A stretch of 64,000 nt of DNA from Paludibacteraceae bacterium (GTDB lineage Bacteria; Bacteroidota; Bacteroidia; Bacteroidales; Paludibacteraceae). Position 1 is the first letter of the stretch. Each line of letters starts with the position of its first letter. This document shows, piece by piece, positions 9,160 through 16,912 of the stretch. Under the pieces are notes generated by a model. It saw nothing but the letters and a program-made list of their open reading frames with translations. It was not told the origin of the DNA and searched no databases. The stretch covers positions 112,175-176,174 of the forward strand of contig JAFZLC010000001.1 of NCBI GenBank assembly GCA_017551675.1, read 5' to 3'. The position numbers were made by a program, and so were the translations under genes.

Positions 9160-9365
9160 GTGTGGATCCGCTGCTTACGAAGTATCCGGGGATGAGTTCT
9201 TATAATTATTGTGTGGGAAATCCGGTGATTTTAGTTGATTATGATGGTCGCGCTCATAATGGTGGATTTTGTATTAAAAATAATACAAAAAAAAGACTAG
9301 TTTTTATATCGAAACCTAACATTGAAATTACAGAATCAATTGAACACAATGGAGAAAAAAAATAG
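9144..9365 (+). pseudogene. RHS core-associated fragment with short tail
   Basis: The frame reads LGRWMSVDPLLTKYPGMSSY and then NYCVGNPVILVDYDG, the RHS repeat-associated core domain that precedes the variable toxin tip in RHS proteins. Everything upstream of the motif is missing, and after the core there are only 37 codons before TAG. The 5' edge overlaps the end of the previous gene in another frame. The 3' end overlaps the start of the next gene at 9349. The TTGGG..CCGCTG stretch is nearly identical to that at 13959-13987. This is a relic, not a working toxin. Confidence 0.85.
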
Positions 9366-10293
9366 CTTATTTAGAGGGTGCCTATTTGCACATATGGTAT
9401 TGTTGTCCATTATCCTATTAGTTGTGGTAATTGGTAAATTTCTTACATCAGATGCTTATGTTTGGAGTTTCACAAAATCGAATGAAGATGTATATCGGTA
9501 TATTGCAGAATCCAAATCGAAATTTAATTTAAATGAGGAGTGTGATAATATATATGAACGATTACATTTTTTATACAATCATAATGATTCATTGGCTTTT
9601 GATAGTATTTTGACTGATATTTTGTCTTTTAGAACAAAAGATGGATATTTAAAGGATTCGCAAACTATATGGCCTGTGCTGACGTGGTGTAAGGAACGAG
9701 GCGTAAAATATCCAGAAATTAAATCGTTGAGGGATTCTTTTTTGTCTATCAAGAGAGATAGTGTATGGGAATACCATTTTGATAAACATAGTAGTAGGAC
9801 AAATAGTGTAATCGGTTTTTTACGTATTTTGGATGATGCGATTTGTTATATGATGTCTGATACTTTAGCATGGAAGGAAGATGTTGATTTGTATGAGGAA
9901 GTAACGTCATGTAAGGCAATACGTGAAGGGTTTTATGAAAGGCTTCTCCGAAATGGAAGATATTCTGTGGATAGTACACAAATTCCTACTATTGTTAAAT
10001 CTCATTCATGTCTTTTCCATGATGATGAGATTATTAATGGTGCTCCTAAACGTTTTGGCTTTGTGCTTCAGAATGATACTGTGTGTGAAGTGATTTCTAT
10101 AAAAAAGGAATATTGTGTCATTGATCGTTACTATTATGCTAATATGGTTCAAGAAGATTGTCAATGTCATCACTTTTGGCATGATAGAATGAACGTGAGA
10201 ATAAAAATAGAAAATCCACATGAATGTTTAATTAAGAGAGATTCTATATTTTCGCATGTCCATTTGAATAAAATCAAATCTCATTTTGAGTGA
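9349..10293 (+). CDS. Membrane-anchored protein, candidate immunity protein
   Basis: This is a 314-residue protein starting at the ATG at 9349, which overlaps the last codons of the RHS fragment by 17 bases in another frame, as is usual for toxin/immunity pairs. Residues about 12-32 form one hydrophobic segment (MVLLSIILLVVVIGKFL), read as an N-terminal anchor. The rest is soluble, polar and rich in D, S and Y, with no motif I recognise. The position directly after an RHS tip is the main hint that it protects against the lost toxin. Confidence 0.6.
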   Translation: MEKKNSLFRGCLFAHMVLLSIILLVVVIGKFLTSDAYVWSFTKSNEDVYRYIAESKSKFNLNEECDNIYERLHFLYNHNDSLAFDSILTDILSFRTKDGYLKDSQTIWPVLTWCKERGVKYPEIKSLRDSFLSIKRDSVWEYHFDKHSSRTNSVIGFLRILDDAICYMMSDTLAWKEDVDLYEEVTSCKAIREGFYERLLRNGRYSVDSTQIPTIVKSHSCLFHDDEIINGAPKRFGFVLQNDTVCEVISIKKEYCVIDRYYYANMVQEDCQCHHFWHDRMNVRIKIENPHECLIKRDSIFSHVHLNKIKSHFE

Positions 10294-10326
10294 GAAGATA
10301 TGAAAAATGTGTTTTCGAACAAATAA

Positions 10327-10374
10327 CCTAATCCAGAACTTAAAAGAGCCTATTTTAGAAAATTAGATGAGTAA
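10327..10374 (+). pseudogene. Orphan toxin C-terminal tail overlapping the next start
   Basis: Fifteen codons (PNPELKRAYFRKLDE) end in TAA at 10372-10374, within the first codons of the next gene, whose ATG is at 10367 (GATGAGTAA). It resembles the tail at 20369-20464 (NPKLSAYLYKRLYDE), with the same N-P-x-L start and aromatic/basic spacing. Two copies of one tail type, both in front of exported proteins, are good evidence that these are real toxin ends. Confidence 0.5.
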
Positions 10375-10582
10375 ATTATGTAATGTTTTTAATATAGTAA
10401 AAGCATCTATTTCTTTAGTGATTTTGTTTATTGCTATACCTAACACGTATGCGAACGATAAAGATATAGATACGCTGGGCGTTTTGTATTCATGCGATAT
10501 AAAATATTGTAACGCTGAGGTCAGTAAAGTAATCAAGACATTGTTTCAGCAGTTTCATGTGGGTATAAGAAAAATGTTTTGA
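10367..10582 (+). CDS. Short secreted protein, probably truncated
   Basis: This is a 71-residue product with a signal peptide (cleavage near NTYAND), followed by about 45 residues with two cysteines and no known motif. The ATG overlaps the toxin tail stop, which suggests translational coupling. The product is much shorter than the other exported proteins nearby, so it is probably a truncated immunity gene. The following 150 bases to 10732 hold no gene, only an inverted repeat AAACATTGT/ACAATGTTT (10632-10640 and 10675-10683). Confidence 0.45.
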   Translation: MSKLCNVFNIVKASISLVILFIAIPNTYANDKDIDTLGVLYSCDIKYCNAEVSKVIKTLFQQFHVGIRKMF

Positions 10583-10732
10583 TAACTTTATTTGTATTAA
10601 AAAAACATATAATTTTATGAATTGTAAATAGAAACATTGTCTTTTGTGAATTTTTGGCGTAGAGACAAGAGATAACAATGTTTTGTAGCCTGCGAACAAT
10701 AAATTTGAAGTTTAATATAAAATGATACAGTT

Positions 10733-11425
10733 ATGAAAATACTAAAGAAAATCATAATAAGTTTGAGTGTGATGCTTTTGGTCGGTGGCGCATGCTTTGC
10801 TCAGCAACAGGAGGAATTTCAAAGAGATTCGGTGTGGGGACTTGAATGGAGCCTGCAGGACTCTATTTTGACCGTGAGTTTTATGTCTTCTTGTGATGGG
10901 TATACTGGAATACTGTTAGAGTCATATAAGGGAGGTGTTTATAATGAAAATCTATATTATGATATGTTCTCATATATGAATGAAGATGGAAACTATTGGG
11001 GAGATGTGAACAAAACTATGGATTTTGTCTCACTGATGATAGATACATTGTCTACAAGATTGACGAGGTATACTCTATCAGTAAAATTAGCTGCCGTATA
11101 TTTTATCATTCCACAGGATGTTTCCTCCTATTGTGGATATTTTGGGGTGTCTTTTATTGCTCCTAATCACGAATATATTTCGACGTATATAGCTAAATAT
11201 TATAGTGATCTTACGCAATGCAGTCAATTCCTGTATTTTAATCTGCTTGGTACCCTTACATGGAATGAAGACTATGGAAATGATCAGACTTTGTATGCCG
11301 AAGAATATTATACCATGGCTGGTGTTCCATTGAAAGAGATGCCAGTGGATAAACCCATTGTTGTTTTAATGAAAAATGCTGATAATCGGATTGTAAACAG
11401 TAAAGTATGTGTATGGAGGCCATGA
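10733..11425 (+). CDS. Secreted protein of unknown function
   Basis: This is a 230-residue exported protein with a clear signal peptide (MKILKKIIISLSVMLLVGGA, cleavage after CFAQ). The mature part is beta-rich and aromatic, with four cysteines, and has no family I recognise. Its stop overlaps the ATG at 11422 in an ATGA junction, so it is translationally coupled to the adhesin fragment that follows. It lies in the cassette region and may be an immunity-type protein. Confidence 0.65.
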   Translation: MKILKKIIISLSVMLLVGGACFAQQQEEFQRDSVWGLEWSLQDSILTVSFMSSCDGYTGILLESYKGGVYNENLYYDMFSYMNEDGNYWGDVNKTMDFVSLMIDTLSTRLTRYTLSVKLAAVYFIIPQDVSSYCGYFGVSFIAPNHEYISTYIAKYYSDLTQCSQFLYFNLLGTLTWNEDYGNDQTLYAEEYYTMAGVPLKEMPVDKPIVVLMKNADNRIVNSKVCVWRP

Positions 11426-11853
11426 AAAGAAAATTCATTTTATTTTTATTCATTCTATTGCCATTATCTACGTTGGCAATCGAATCTGTAAATATTGGAT
11501 TTGAAAACGGCCTGAGTGGATGGAAGTGTTATACAGGTAATATGGGTTTTGATATAATCCCAGGACATCATTGTTATCAAACAGATAAGTCATCTATTGA
11601 TGATGATAGGCTTAACTGGGTAGAACAAGTAAACGTACCAATGGATCGTTTCAAATTGATGAATAACTCAAATGATGTGGATGGTATTTGTAATGTTATA
11701 TCATTATCCACAAAAATGGGTAATGGATTCTTGAAATTAGGTGATTCTGATAAAGGAAGAAATTGCGAAAAGGTATCTTACACATTTGCTTATGATGAAT
11801 CTAAACGTGTAATCAAGTATGCTTATATGAATTTCAATATCAATTTGGTATAA
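11422..11853 (+). pseudogene. N-terminal fragment of a large secreted adhesin
   Basis: A signal peptide (MKRKFILFLFILLPLSTLA) is followed by NIGFENGLSGWKCYTGNMG, then IISLSTKMGNGFLKLGDSD and EKVSYTFAYDESK. This order matches the N-terminal module of very large Bacteroidota surface proteins with PKD repeats and type IX sorting signals, in which a W-x-C-Y-T-G segment is followed by a RLG-type strand and a YTF strand. Those proteins run to thousands of residues; this frame ends after 143. The end passes into DNA that reads as a toxin tail in another frame, so a recombination event cut the gene. Family recognition is from memory of the motif order. Confidence 0.5.
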
Positions 11854-11888
11854 ATACATTGGAAAAATTTGGTTGGACAGTTAAATAA
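11805..11888 (+). pseudogene. Orphan toxin C-terminal tail
   Basis: This 27-codon frame ends LYEFQYQFGINTLEKFGWTVK, then TAA at 11886-11888, eight bases before the DUF2019-like gene. It overlaps the end of the adhesin fragment in a different frame, and the exact junction cannot be placed. The FGINTLEKFGW ending looks like the last helix of a small toxin domain. Confidence 0.4.
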
Positions 11889-11895
11889 TAGGAAA

Positions 11896-12255
11896 ATGAA
11901 GAAAATAAAAAATACAAAGGAAGCTATCGATGTGTTTATTGACGCAGCTACTAAACATACTACAGCCACTTTAGGGGGTGATTATAAAACTTGCAATAAA
12001 AATTATGATAAGATGGCAAATGTGGTGGACTATTTAAAAAAGGAAAACGCATTATATGAATTAGAAGACTTGTTGAATAGTAAGAATGTTGGAGTGCGTA
12101 CATGTGCTGCCGCATATTTGATTTCTGTAGATTCGGTGAGCAAGAAATGTCAAAGCGTGCTAAGTGAAATATCTCATACTGAGGGTATCGGTATACTTCA
12201 ATTTAATGCTGAGATGGTATTAAAAGAATGGGAATGCGGACGTTTAAAACTGTAG
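11896..12255 (+). CDS. DUF2019-like immunity protein
   Basis: This is a 119-residue cytosolic protein without a signal peptide. It is all-helical, with a HEAT-like pattern: SKNVGVRTCAAAYLISVDS, then a C-terminal FNAEMVLKEWECGRLKL. The VR..AA..L segment plus the closing A-x-x-x-L-x-E-W-x-x-G-R-L are the features of the DUF2019 family, which is often found directly after polymorphic toxins and regarded as an immunity family. The ATG at 11896 is chosen over the frame's earlier start because it follows the toxin tail stop. If it is an immunity protein, its toxin acts in the cytoplasm, unlike those matched by the exported neighbours. Confidence 0.65.
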   Translation: MKKIKNTKEAIDVFIDAATKHTTATLGGDYKTCNKNYDKMANVVDYLKKENALYELEDLLNSKNVGVRTCAAAYLISVDSVSKKCQSVLSEISHTEGIGILQFNAEMVLKEWECGRLKL

Positions 12256-12320
12256 GATATGTGTGACGTGTCAGTTTCTCTTGGGTGTATGGTATATTAC
12301 TTCTCAAAAATCACCCCCAC

Positions 12321-12354
12321 TTGCTAACTTAAGAAAATAAACTTAAATTAGCAT
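12321..12354. repeat. Inverted repeat at an RHS cassette edge, copy 1
   Basis: TTGCTAACTTAAG and CTTAAATTAGCAT face each other (11 of 13 pairs) around an 8-nt AT loop and are followed by CCATGA. The arrangement and sequence are similar to the hairpin at 14843-14876, which is also followed by CCATGA. Confidence 0.5.
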
Positions 12355-12356
12355 CC

Positions 12357-12560
12357 ATGAAGGAAAGCATTACATACGACGCCATGGGCCAGCGCATCGC
12401 CAAGACGGTGACCAACAAGAACGTCACTATGGGCGACAAGTTTGTGACCACCTACTACGTGCGTGACCCGCAGGGCAATCCAAAAAATGAAGACGAATTT
12501 GATATGACATGTCCTTATAATACGAATGAAAAATTCTGGAAAAGGAAAGAAAAACATTAA
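12357..12560 (+). pseudogene. RHS YD-repeat fragment with foreign tail
   Basis: The frame reads ITYDAMGQRIAKTV and then TTYYVRDPQGN, a standard YD repeat of Bacteroidota RHS proteins. It then switches to an unrelated 26-codon tail (from PKNEDEFDMTCPYN) ending at TAA. The YD part (12375-12480) is clearly richer in G and C than its surroundings, while the tail returns to AT-rich codons. The core domain that should follow the YD repeat is missing. The ATG sits just after the inverted repeat, but with no export signal or partner domains a working product is unlikely. Confidence 0.8.
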
Positions 12561-12572
12561 TTATGTAAATAT

Positions 12573-13558
12573 ATGAAACTATTATTTTTTATAATGCTAA
12601 TAAGTATTCCATTGTATGACTTAGTGGCACAGAATCATGATGAGGTGCCAAGCAGTGGTGAAATTTCCAAATCCAAGATGTTCCGTCCTTTTATGCTATT
12701 TAATGATACGGTGCCTATTAATGATAAGGAGTCTGGCAATGTCGAAATTCCCAATATTCAGTGGTATGTCAAGGATAGCGTTTTGTACATAAGTGGAGAG
12801 GGAGACTTGCCTGATATTGCTCCTTCTAAGGGTGATAAATCGCCATGGAGAACAAATGAATGGAATGTGAAAAAAGTTGTTTTCTCGGGGAAATAAAGAC
12901 AATCGGTAATAATATGTTTGCAGGACATCCAACCCTTGAATCTGTTGTGATGTGTTCATCAATAGAACGTGTGGGAAGAAATTCATTTCTTGCATGTGGA
13001 AAATTACAAGAGGTTCAATGGTCTGATTCTTTGAAATTTATCGGCAATCTTGCATTTTGTCGAACATCGTTAAGACATGTCAGATTGCCTAATTATGTAC
13101 AATTTGAACTAGGAGGTGCATTTCATGATTGTTATGCTTTGCAATTTTTTTCATTCCCTGATTCAATAAAGAAAACACCGCTTTTGGATCTTGGACAATC
13201 AATGGTAGAGAATTTCGAATTACAGTTGTCTCTTGCTACAGATACGATAAGTTCACGCTCAATAGGAAGTGTGAATGTAGATCATGTTGATATACCATCT
13301 TCTGTTCGGGTTATAGAGGATTCCGCCTTTTATTATAATCCTAAGCATTTTTTATGTCGTAATAAGAAGATGGAGAAAATAATCATGCATTTTACTGAAC
13401 AACAACTTCAGCAGATGAATTGGGGGAAGAAGTGGGGGGCAGGGTTAGATGCGGATATAGTTACATTCATTGTCCCCAAGGGATTAAAAAAAGCTTATGA
13501 GGAATTCATCAATCGGAAATATAACTATAACTTTGTGATAGAGGAGAGTGATCAATAA
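12573..13558 (+). pseudogene. BspA-like leucine-rich-repeat secreted protein, frameshifted
   Basis: Two frames make one protein. 12573-12896 gives a signal peptide (MKLLFFIMLISIPLYDLVAQ) and a first repeat region ending KKVVFSG. The next frame continues at once with IKTIGNNMFAGHPTLESVVM, SSIERVGRNSFLACGKLQEV and more units of this kind up to 13558. Such units are type-5 leucine-rich repeats, as in BspA-like surface proteins. The break falls at the run GGGGAAATAA near 12885-12893: one more G would restore the frame. Either a real mutation, a slippage-prone phase switch or a sequencing error would explain it. With the frame restored, the product would be about 328 residues. Confidence 0.75.
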
Positions 13559-13571
13559 AGATATTGAAAAC

Positions 13572-13769
13572 ATGAAACCTATGCATAGATTACTGGTTAT
13601 ATTAGGATTCTTGCTCGGGGGACTGCAATGTTTCTCGCAGAGTGTAAGTGGTGAGCTGGATGGCCACCAATATGTGAATGGCGAAGCTGTGCCAGATGGG
13701 GGGATGTGGACCCTGATGGAAGAGGTTTTGATGGGGGGATTCCCTTATGCTGTTAAAAAAATACGTTAA
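13572..13769 (+). pseudogene. RHS-type N-terminal relic with signal peptide
   Basis: This 65-residue frame has a signal peptide (MKPMHRLLVILGFLLGGLQC, cleavage near CFSQS) followed by HQYVNGEAVPDGGMWT and a short unrelated end. The NGEAVPDGGMW part is shared with the relic at 6559-6756. It is followed within 60 bases by YD-repeat and core fragments in the expected order, so it looks like the beginning of an RHS protein that has lost almost all of its body. Confidence 0.6.
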
Positions 13770-13827
13770 AACAAAATAAAGGCTATACAAGGAAGGTAAA
13801 TTCATGAAAAATACAATTGGTGAGTTA

Positions 13828-14108
13828 TCCGACGCCATGGGTTAGCGCATCTTCACCCTCGCCGAGCAGCACCTTTATGGAGCCAGTCGTCTCGGCATGA
13901 AGAAAATGACTTGGCGGAAGGGGTTTACACTACGGAGTATCGGTTGTTGGATACTAGGTTGGGTAGGTGGATGAGTGTAGATCCGCTGGCTGAGAAAGCA
14001 TCTGTTATGAAACTTTCCGAATTAATAAAAACGATAGAAGATTATGGTACAGTTCAAGGCGGTATTTTTAAGAATGATTCTGGTTATTATGATCCTAAGT
14101 CTAATTAG
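13828..14108 (+). pseudogene. RHS YD/core relic with nonsense codon and frameshift, plus toxin tail
   Basis: SDAMG-stop-RIF is followed by LAEQHLYGASRLGMKKM in one frame, then EGVYTTEYRLLDTRLGRWMS and VDPLAEK in the next. These are the YD repeat, the linker and the core motif of an RHS protein. Compared with the copy at 12375-12398, the codon CAG has become TAG (13842-13844, GGTTAGCGC). A frameshift lies between about 13897 and 13911. After the core the frame runs into a 30-codon tail (IFKNDSGYYDPKSN) that ends at 14108, inside the lipoprotein gene that starts at 14074. This is a badly decayed toxin with a retained immunity-type gene. Confidence 0.85.
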
Positions 14109-14796
14109 TGGGTGTGGTAATCAGCAAAATAATATGCATCAAAAAGATGGTCAAGTTGAGAATGTTTTTCAGAAGGAGATGGAGGCTGTCGGTGACTCTT
14201 TTACCCTAAAAATGGATGAAGAGACATTCTGTAAGGAGGATGCCTGTCTTCTTTGGCTTAGTGATTCCGTAGCTGGTTGTTTTAAGGGGATGCGGGCGCC
14301 GGTGTTGAAAATAGAATCTGCGGATGGCACTAAAATTGCCAAAGGAATCTCTGGGGCATGTTCTGAACCCCCAAGTGATTGTGATTATTTCTATTACTAT
14401 GATTATGATGAACGGGTTGTGCTGTCAGGCATGTATGACAGGTCAGGGAAATATTTCCATCTAATAAAAATCAATGAAAGATCACGCAAGGAACTGGAAG
14501 CATGCAAAAATTCTTTTGCATTGAAATTACAAGATTATGAAATCACATATAGTGATGAGTATTCTTATGCTCTTACACTAAGTGATTCTGTGGTTAGTTG
14601 TTTAAAAAAAATGTGGGTTCCGGTGTTGAAAATAGAATTTGCAGATGGCACTAAAATTGCCAAAGGAATGCATTTTGTCGCTTCTGGAATCCCAGATGGT
14701 TGTGACCTTGTCTATTTTTACGACGGTCTTAGTGATGAATGGATAAGAGATTCAATACTCTTTTTGAAAAAAAGCGATAGTTTTGGAAAGAATTGA
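14074..14796 (+). CDS. Lipoprotein with two tandem homologous domains
   Basis: This is a 240-residue lipoprotein. The ATG at 14074 gives a short lipoprotein signal (MILVIMILSLISGC, lipobox Cys at residue 14). Two halves repeat each other: SFTLKMDEE...LSDSVAGCFKGM...PVLKIESADGTKIAKG and SFALKLQDY...LSDSVVSCLKKM...PVLKIEFADGTKIAKG (abbreviated). At DNA level 14299-14348 and 14620-14669 match at 48 of 50 bases, so the duplication is recent. The gene overlaps the toxin tail by 35 bases in another frame, the pattern of a coupled immunity gene. An envelope-located toxin target is implied if so. The family is not recognised. Confidence 0.7.
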   Translation: MILVIMILSLISGCGNQQNNMHQKDGQVENVFQKEMEAVGDSFTLKMDEETFCKEDACLLWLSDSVAGCFKGMRAPVLKIESADGTKIAKGISGACSEPPSDCDYFYYYDYDERVVLSGMYDRSGKYFHLIKINERSRKELEACKNSFALKLQDYEITYSDEYSYALTLSDSVVSCLKKMWVPVLKIEFADGTKIAKGMHFVASGIPDGCDLVYFYDGLSDEWIRDSILFLKKSDSFGKN

Positions 14797-14842
14797 TAGA
14801 AATTGGTAAGGTATATATAGTACTACCGAAGCTTAGAATCAT

Positions 14843-14876
14843 TTGCCAAATTAAGGAATACCCCTTAATTTGGCAA
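14843..14876. repeat. Inverted repeat at a cassette edge, copy 2
   Basis: TTGCCAAATTAAGG and CCTTAATTTGGCAA form a perfect 14-bp stem with a 6-nt loop, followed by CCATGA. It is similar in sequence, spacing and downstream bases to 12321-12354. It could act as a terminator for the lipoprotein gene, but it has no T tract. Confidence 0.6.
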
Positions 14877-14881
14877 CCATG

Positions 14882-14998
14882 AGTAGAAAATCAGTTTAGT
14901 ACTGGTGTCATTTCTGATGAGGATGGATATGTGAACGTGCGTAGTGAACCCAATGTGAAGTCGGAAGTATTCCGAATAATGGAAAACAACAGATAACT
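14882..14998 (+). pseudogene. SH3b domain fragment
   Basis: A 38-codon frame with no start codon (the codon before it is TGA) reads GVISDEDGYVNVRSEPNVKS and then EVFRIMENN, followed by TAA. This is the first half of a bacterial SH3 (SH3b) domain of the kind seen complete near the C-terminus of the protein at 22374-23510. It is probably the end of a lost secreted protein. Confidence 0.65.
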
Positions 14999-15037
14999 CT
15001 ATAATTTCCCCGATAGAAATTTTTACAAAAATCAAAA

Positions 15038-15703
15038 ATGAGTATGAAAGACGTTTGTATCCTAATATGTATAATTTTTTTTGCTTTGGTTGGATGTTCT
15101 TCGCACAAATCTTCGCATAGAACTGTTAATGACCATATGTATGTGGATTTAAAGCTACCTAGTGGTACGTTATGGTCTACATGCAATTTAGGCGCTAATA
15201 ATCCATGGGAAATTGGAGATCATTTTTTATGGGGAGAAACAAAACCAAAATCAGAAAAGGATACGAGTGGATATTTATGGGGTCAAAGGGGAAATTATAT
15301 AAAATATGGGGTGGTGGATAATAAAATGATTTTGGATAAAGAGGATGATGCGGCATCCGTTTTGTGGGGTGGTAAATGGCGGATGCCGACGAGTGAGGAA
15401 TTGGAGGAATTGAAGAAGTATTGTTTTTGCCTAACTGTAAGAAATTATAAACGGACAGGAATCGGTGGACAGATATTTATATCTAAAAGAAACGGAAAGA
15501 AAATTTTTCTCCCGGTAGATGGCATATTTGGGCGCTATTGGACCGCTTGCCTTTGTCAATTGGATGGTCGTGTTCACCATCATTATTTTATCTATAAACC
15601 TCGTTATAAGAGAGGCAAAACACATTCTTTTGGAGTTCAGTCCGAATGCCGTTTCAGAGAAGCGCGGTGTTTAATAAGGCCTGTTATGAGTAAGAATGAG
15701 TGA
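15038..15703 (+). CDS. FISUMP-like lipoprotein
   Basis: This is a 221-residue lipoprotein (lipobox FALVGC near residue 20). The mature part follows the FISUMP-like pattern common in Bacteroidales: YVDLKLPSGTLWSTCNLGAN, FLWGETKPKS, DAASVLWGGKWRMPTSEELE, IFLPVDG, and a final stretch with RYWTA and CLIRPV. The domain is related to DUF1566 and to C-type-lectin-like surface domains. Its job is not established; it is anchored in the envelope and may be exposed at the cell surface. It lies among cassette genes but has no toxin tail directly upstream, so an immunity role is only a guess. Confidence 0.75.
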   Translation: MSMKDVCILICIIFFALVGCSSHKSSHRTVNDHMYVDLKLPSGTLWSTCNLGANNPWEIGDHFLWGETKPKSEKDTSGYLWGQRGNYIKYGVVDNKMILDKEDDAASVLWGGKWRMPTSEELEELKKYCFCLTVRNYKRTGIGGQIFISKRNGKKIFLPVDGIFGRYWTACLCQLDGRVHHHYFIYKPRYKRGKTHSFGVQSECRFREARCLIRPVMSKNE

Positions 15704-15796
15704 TTGTTCCCTTTTGTTATTTAGAAGGGTTCGGATTCCTGTGTATTACCTATAAAGTGAATGCTGATGACACAAAAAATTGTTACTGTTAAAAAT

Positions 15797-16717
15797 ATGA
15801 GAAGAAAATTGTTTTTACTAACATTGATAATTGTTCTGTCGGGGAATTCCGTAGATGCTAAGTCCTTCTTAGACTCTCTCGAAACGAGGGCTCAATTGCC
15901 ATGTGACATACAAGAGTATGAGCAACTTAAACGACAAAGACTTTCGTCGAAGGCTGTGTCGGCGCAATTGCCACAACTGTTGGTCGCTCAAAAGCAGACG
16001 GAGTATTATTCCTTAGGAAAGGTCGTCACGGGAGAGTGTGTCCTACTGCTAATCGAACAGAGATTTGAAAACAATAGAGAGGGATATGTCTGTAAGTTAG
16101 AGGGGAAGGGGAAAGTTGCCATTGTCTCCGAAATAATACACATAGTGGATAATTTCAGAAAAGTGTTCATATTAGATGGCAGGGATATTATTGTGTCTCG
16201 GGTTGACACAGCAAATTTTTACCACGAACGAGACTATGTATCGACTGAACTTGCTACGGAATATCATACCCTTCCTGATAGTTATCCTGCCAGTGAAACA
16301 AAGGAATGTACGGAGTTGCCTAAAAACATACAAGGTTTAAAGGATGTAGAGTGGAGCAAGTTGTCAACTCAATATGTCAAAGAGAATCTTTTTCAGGTTC
16401 AAAACGAGGTGGATGGTAATCTTTATTATAATTATGAATATTTCGCTTATGGGTTGCCAAACGAAAACTGGCAAATGATATCGTATGGGTTTCTTATTGA
16501 AATGTATGACTATCTATGTTATAGGAGAGGGAATGAAAGATATCCAAGAATGTTGAATATAGGTACAACATCTGGCGATCTAATCGAACGACAATTTTTC
16601 ATTGTCGGTTCAAAAATCTATATAATGTGGACACACTATGGTGAAGTTTCCCAAAATGTTGAGATATATGATTTGAGCGATGGTGAAATGAATCGATTAT
16701 ATGCTTCGTATGAATAA
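15797..16717 (+). CDS. Secreted protein, paralog of 18146-19093
   Basis: This is a 306-residue exported protein. The ATG at 15797 opens the signal peptide (MRRKLFLLTLIIVLSGNSVD, cleavage near DAKS). It is a close paralog of the protein at 18146-19093 along its whole length (KSFLDSLETR, QLPCDIQEY, HIVDNFRKVFILDGR, PDSYPASETKEC, ERQFFIVGSKIY). A 33-base stretch (15857-15889) is identical in the other gene (18206-18238). No known family is recognised. A central strand-rich part and a C-terminal VEIYDLSDGEMNRLY segment suggest a beta structure. The two copies flank the ATPase/STAS pair. Confidence 0.7.
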   Translation: MRRKLFLLTLIIVLSGNSVDAKSFLDSLETRAQLPCDIQEYEQLKRQRLSSKAVSAQLPQLLVAQKQTEYYSLGKVVTGECVLLLIEQRFENNREGYVCKLEGKGKVAIVSEIIHIVDNFRKVFILDGRDIIVSRVDTANFYHERDYVSTELATEYHTLPDSYPASETKECTELPKNIQGLKDVEWSKLSTQYVKENLFQVQNEVDGNLYYNYEYFAYGLPNENWQMISYGFLIEMYDYLCYRRGNERYPRMLNIGTTSGDLIERQFFIVGSKIYIMWTHYGEVSQNVEIYDLSDGEMNRLYASYE

Positions 16718-16825
16718 TGTTTGGGATGGGAATCATTCATAAAATAGCAACCATGCATGCACAATTGTAATCCGTTCGGATTTCATAGTCTCCTAATTAA
16801 ACTTTTTTTATCGGCATAAATTTAC

Positions 16826-16833
16826 TATATTTG
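16826..16833 (+). promoter_or_regulatory. Possible -7 box for the ATPase/STAS operon
   Basis: TATATTTG matches the Bacteroidota -7 consensus. It lies 79 bases upstream of the ATG at 16913, and no other gene separates them. A clear TTTG box is lacking, but a T run sits at the expected distance (16803-16809). Confidence 0.45.
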
Positions 16834-16912
16834 TCTATTAAACTATTTTGTATATGTGACTTTGCAAATCCTAAGGCTTTTGCAAATGATGTTTAAAGTC
16901 TAATTGTAACGT

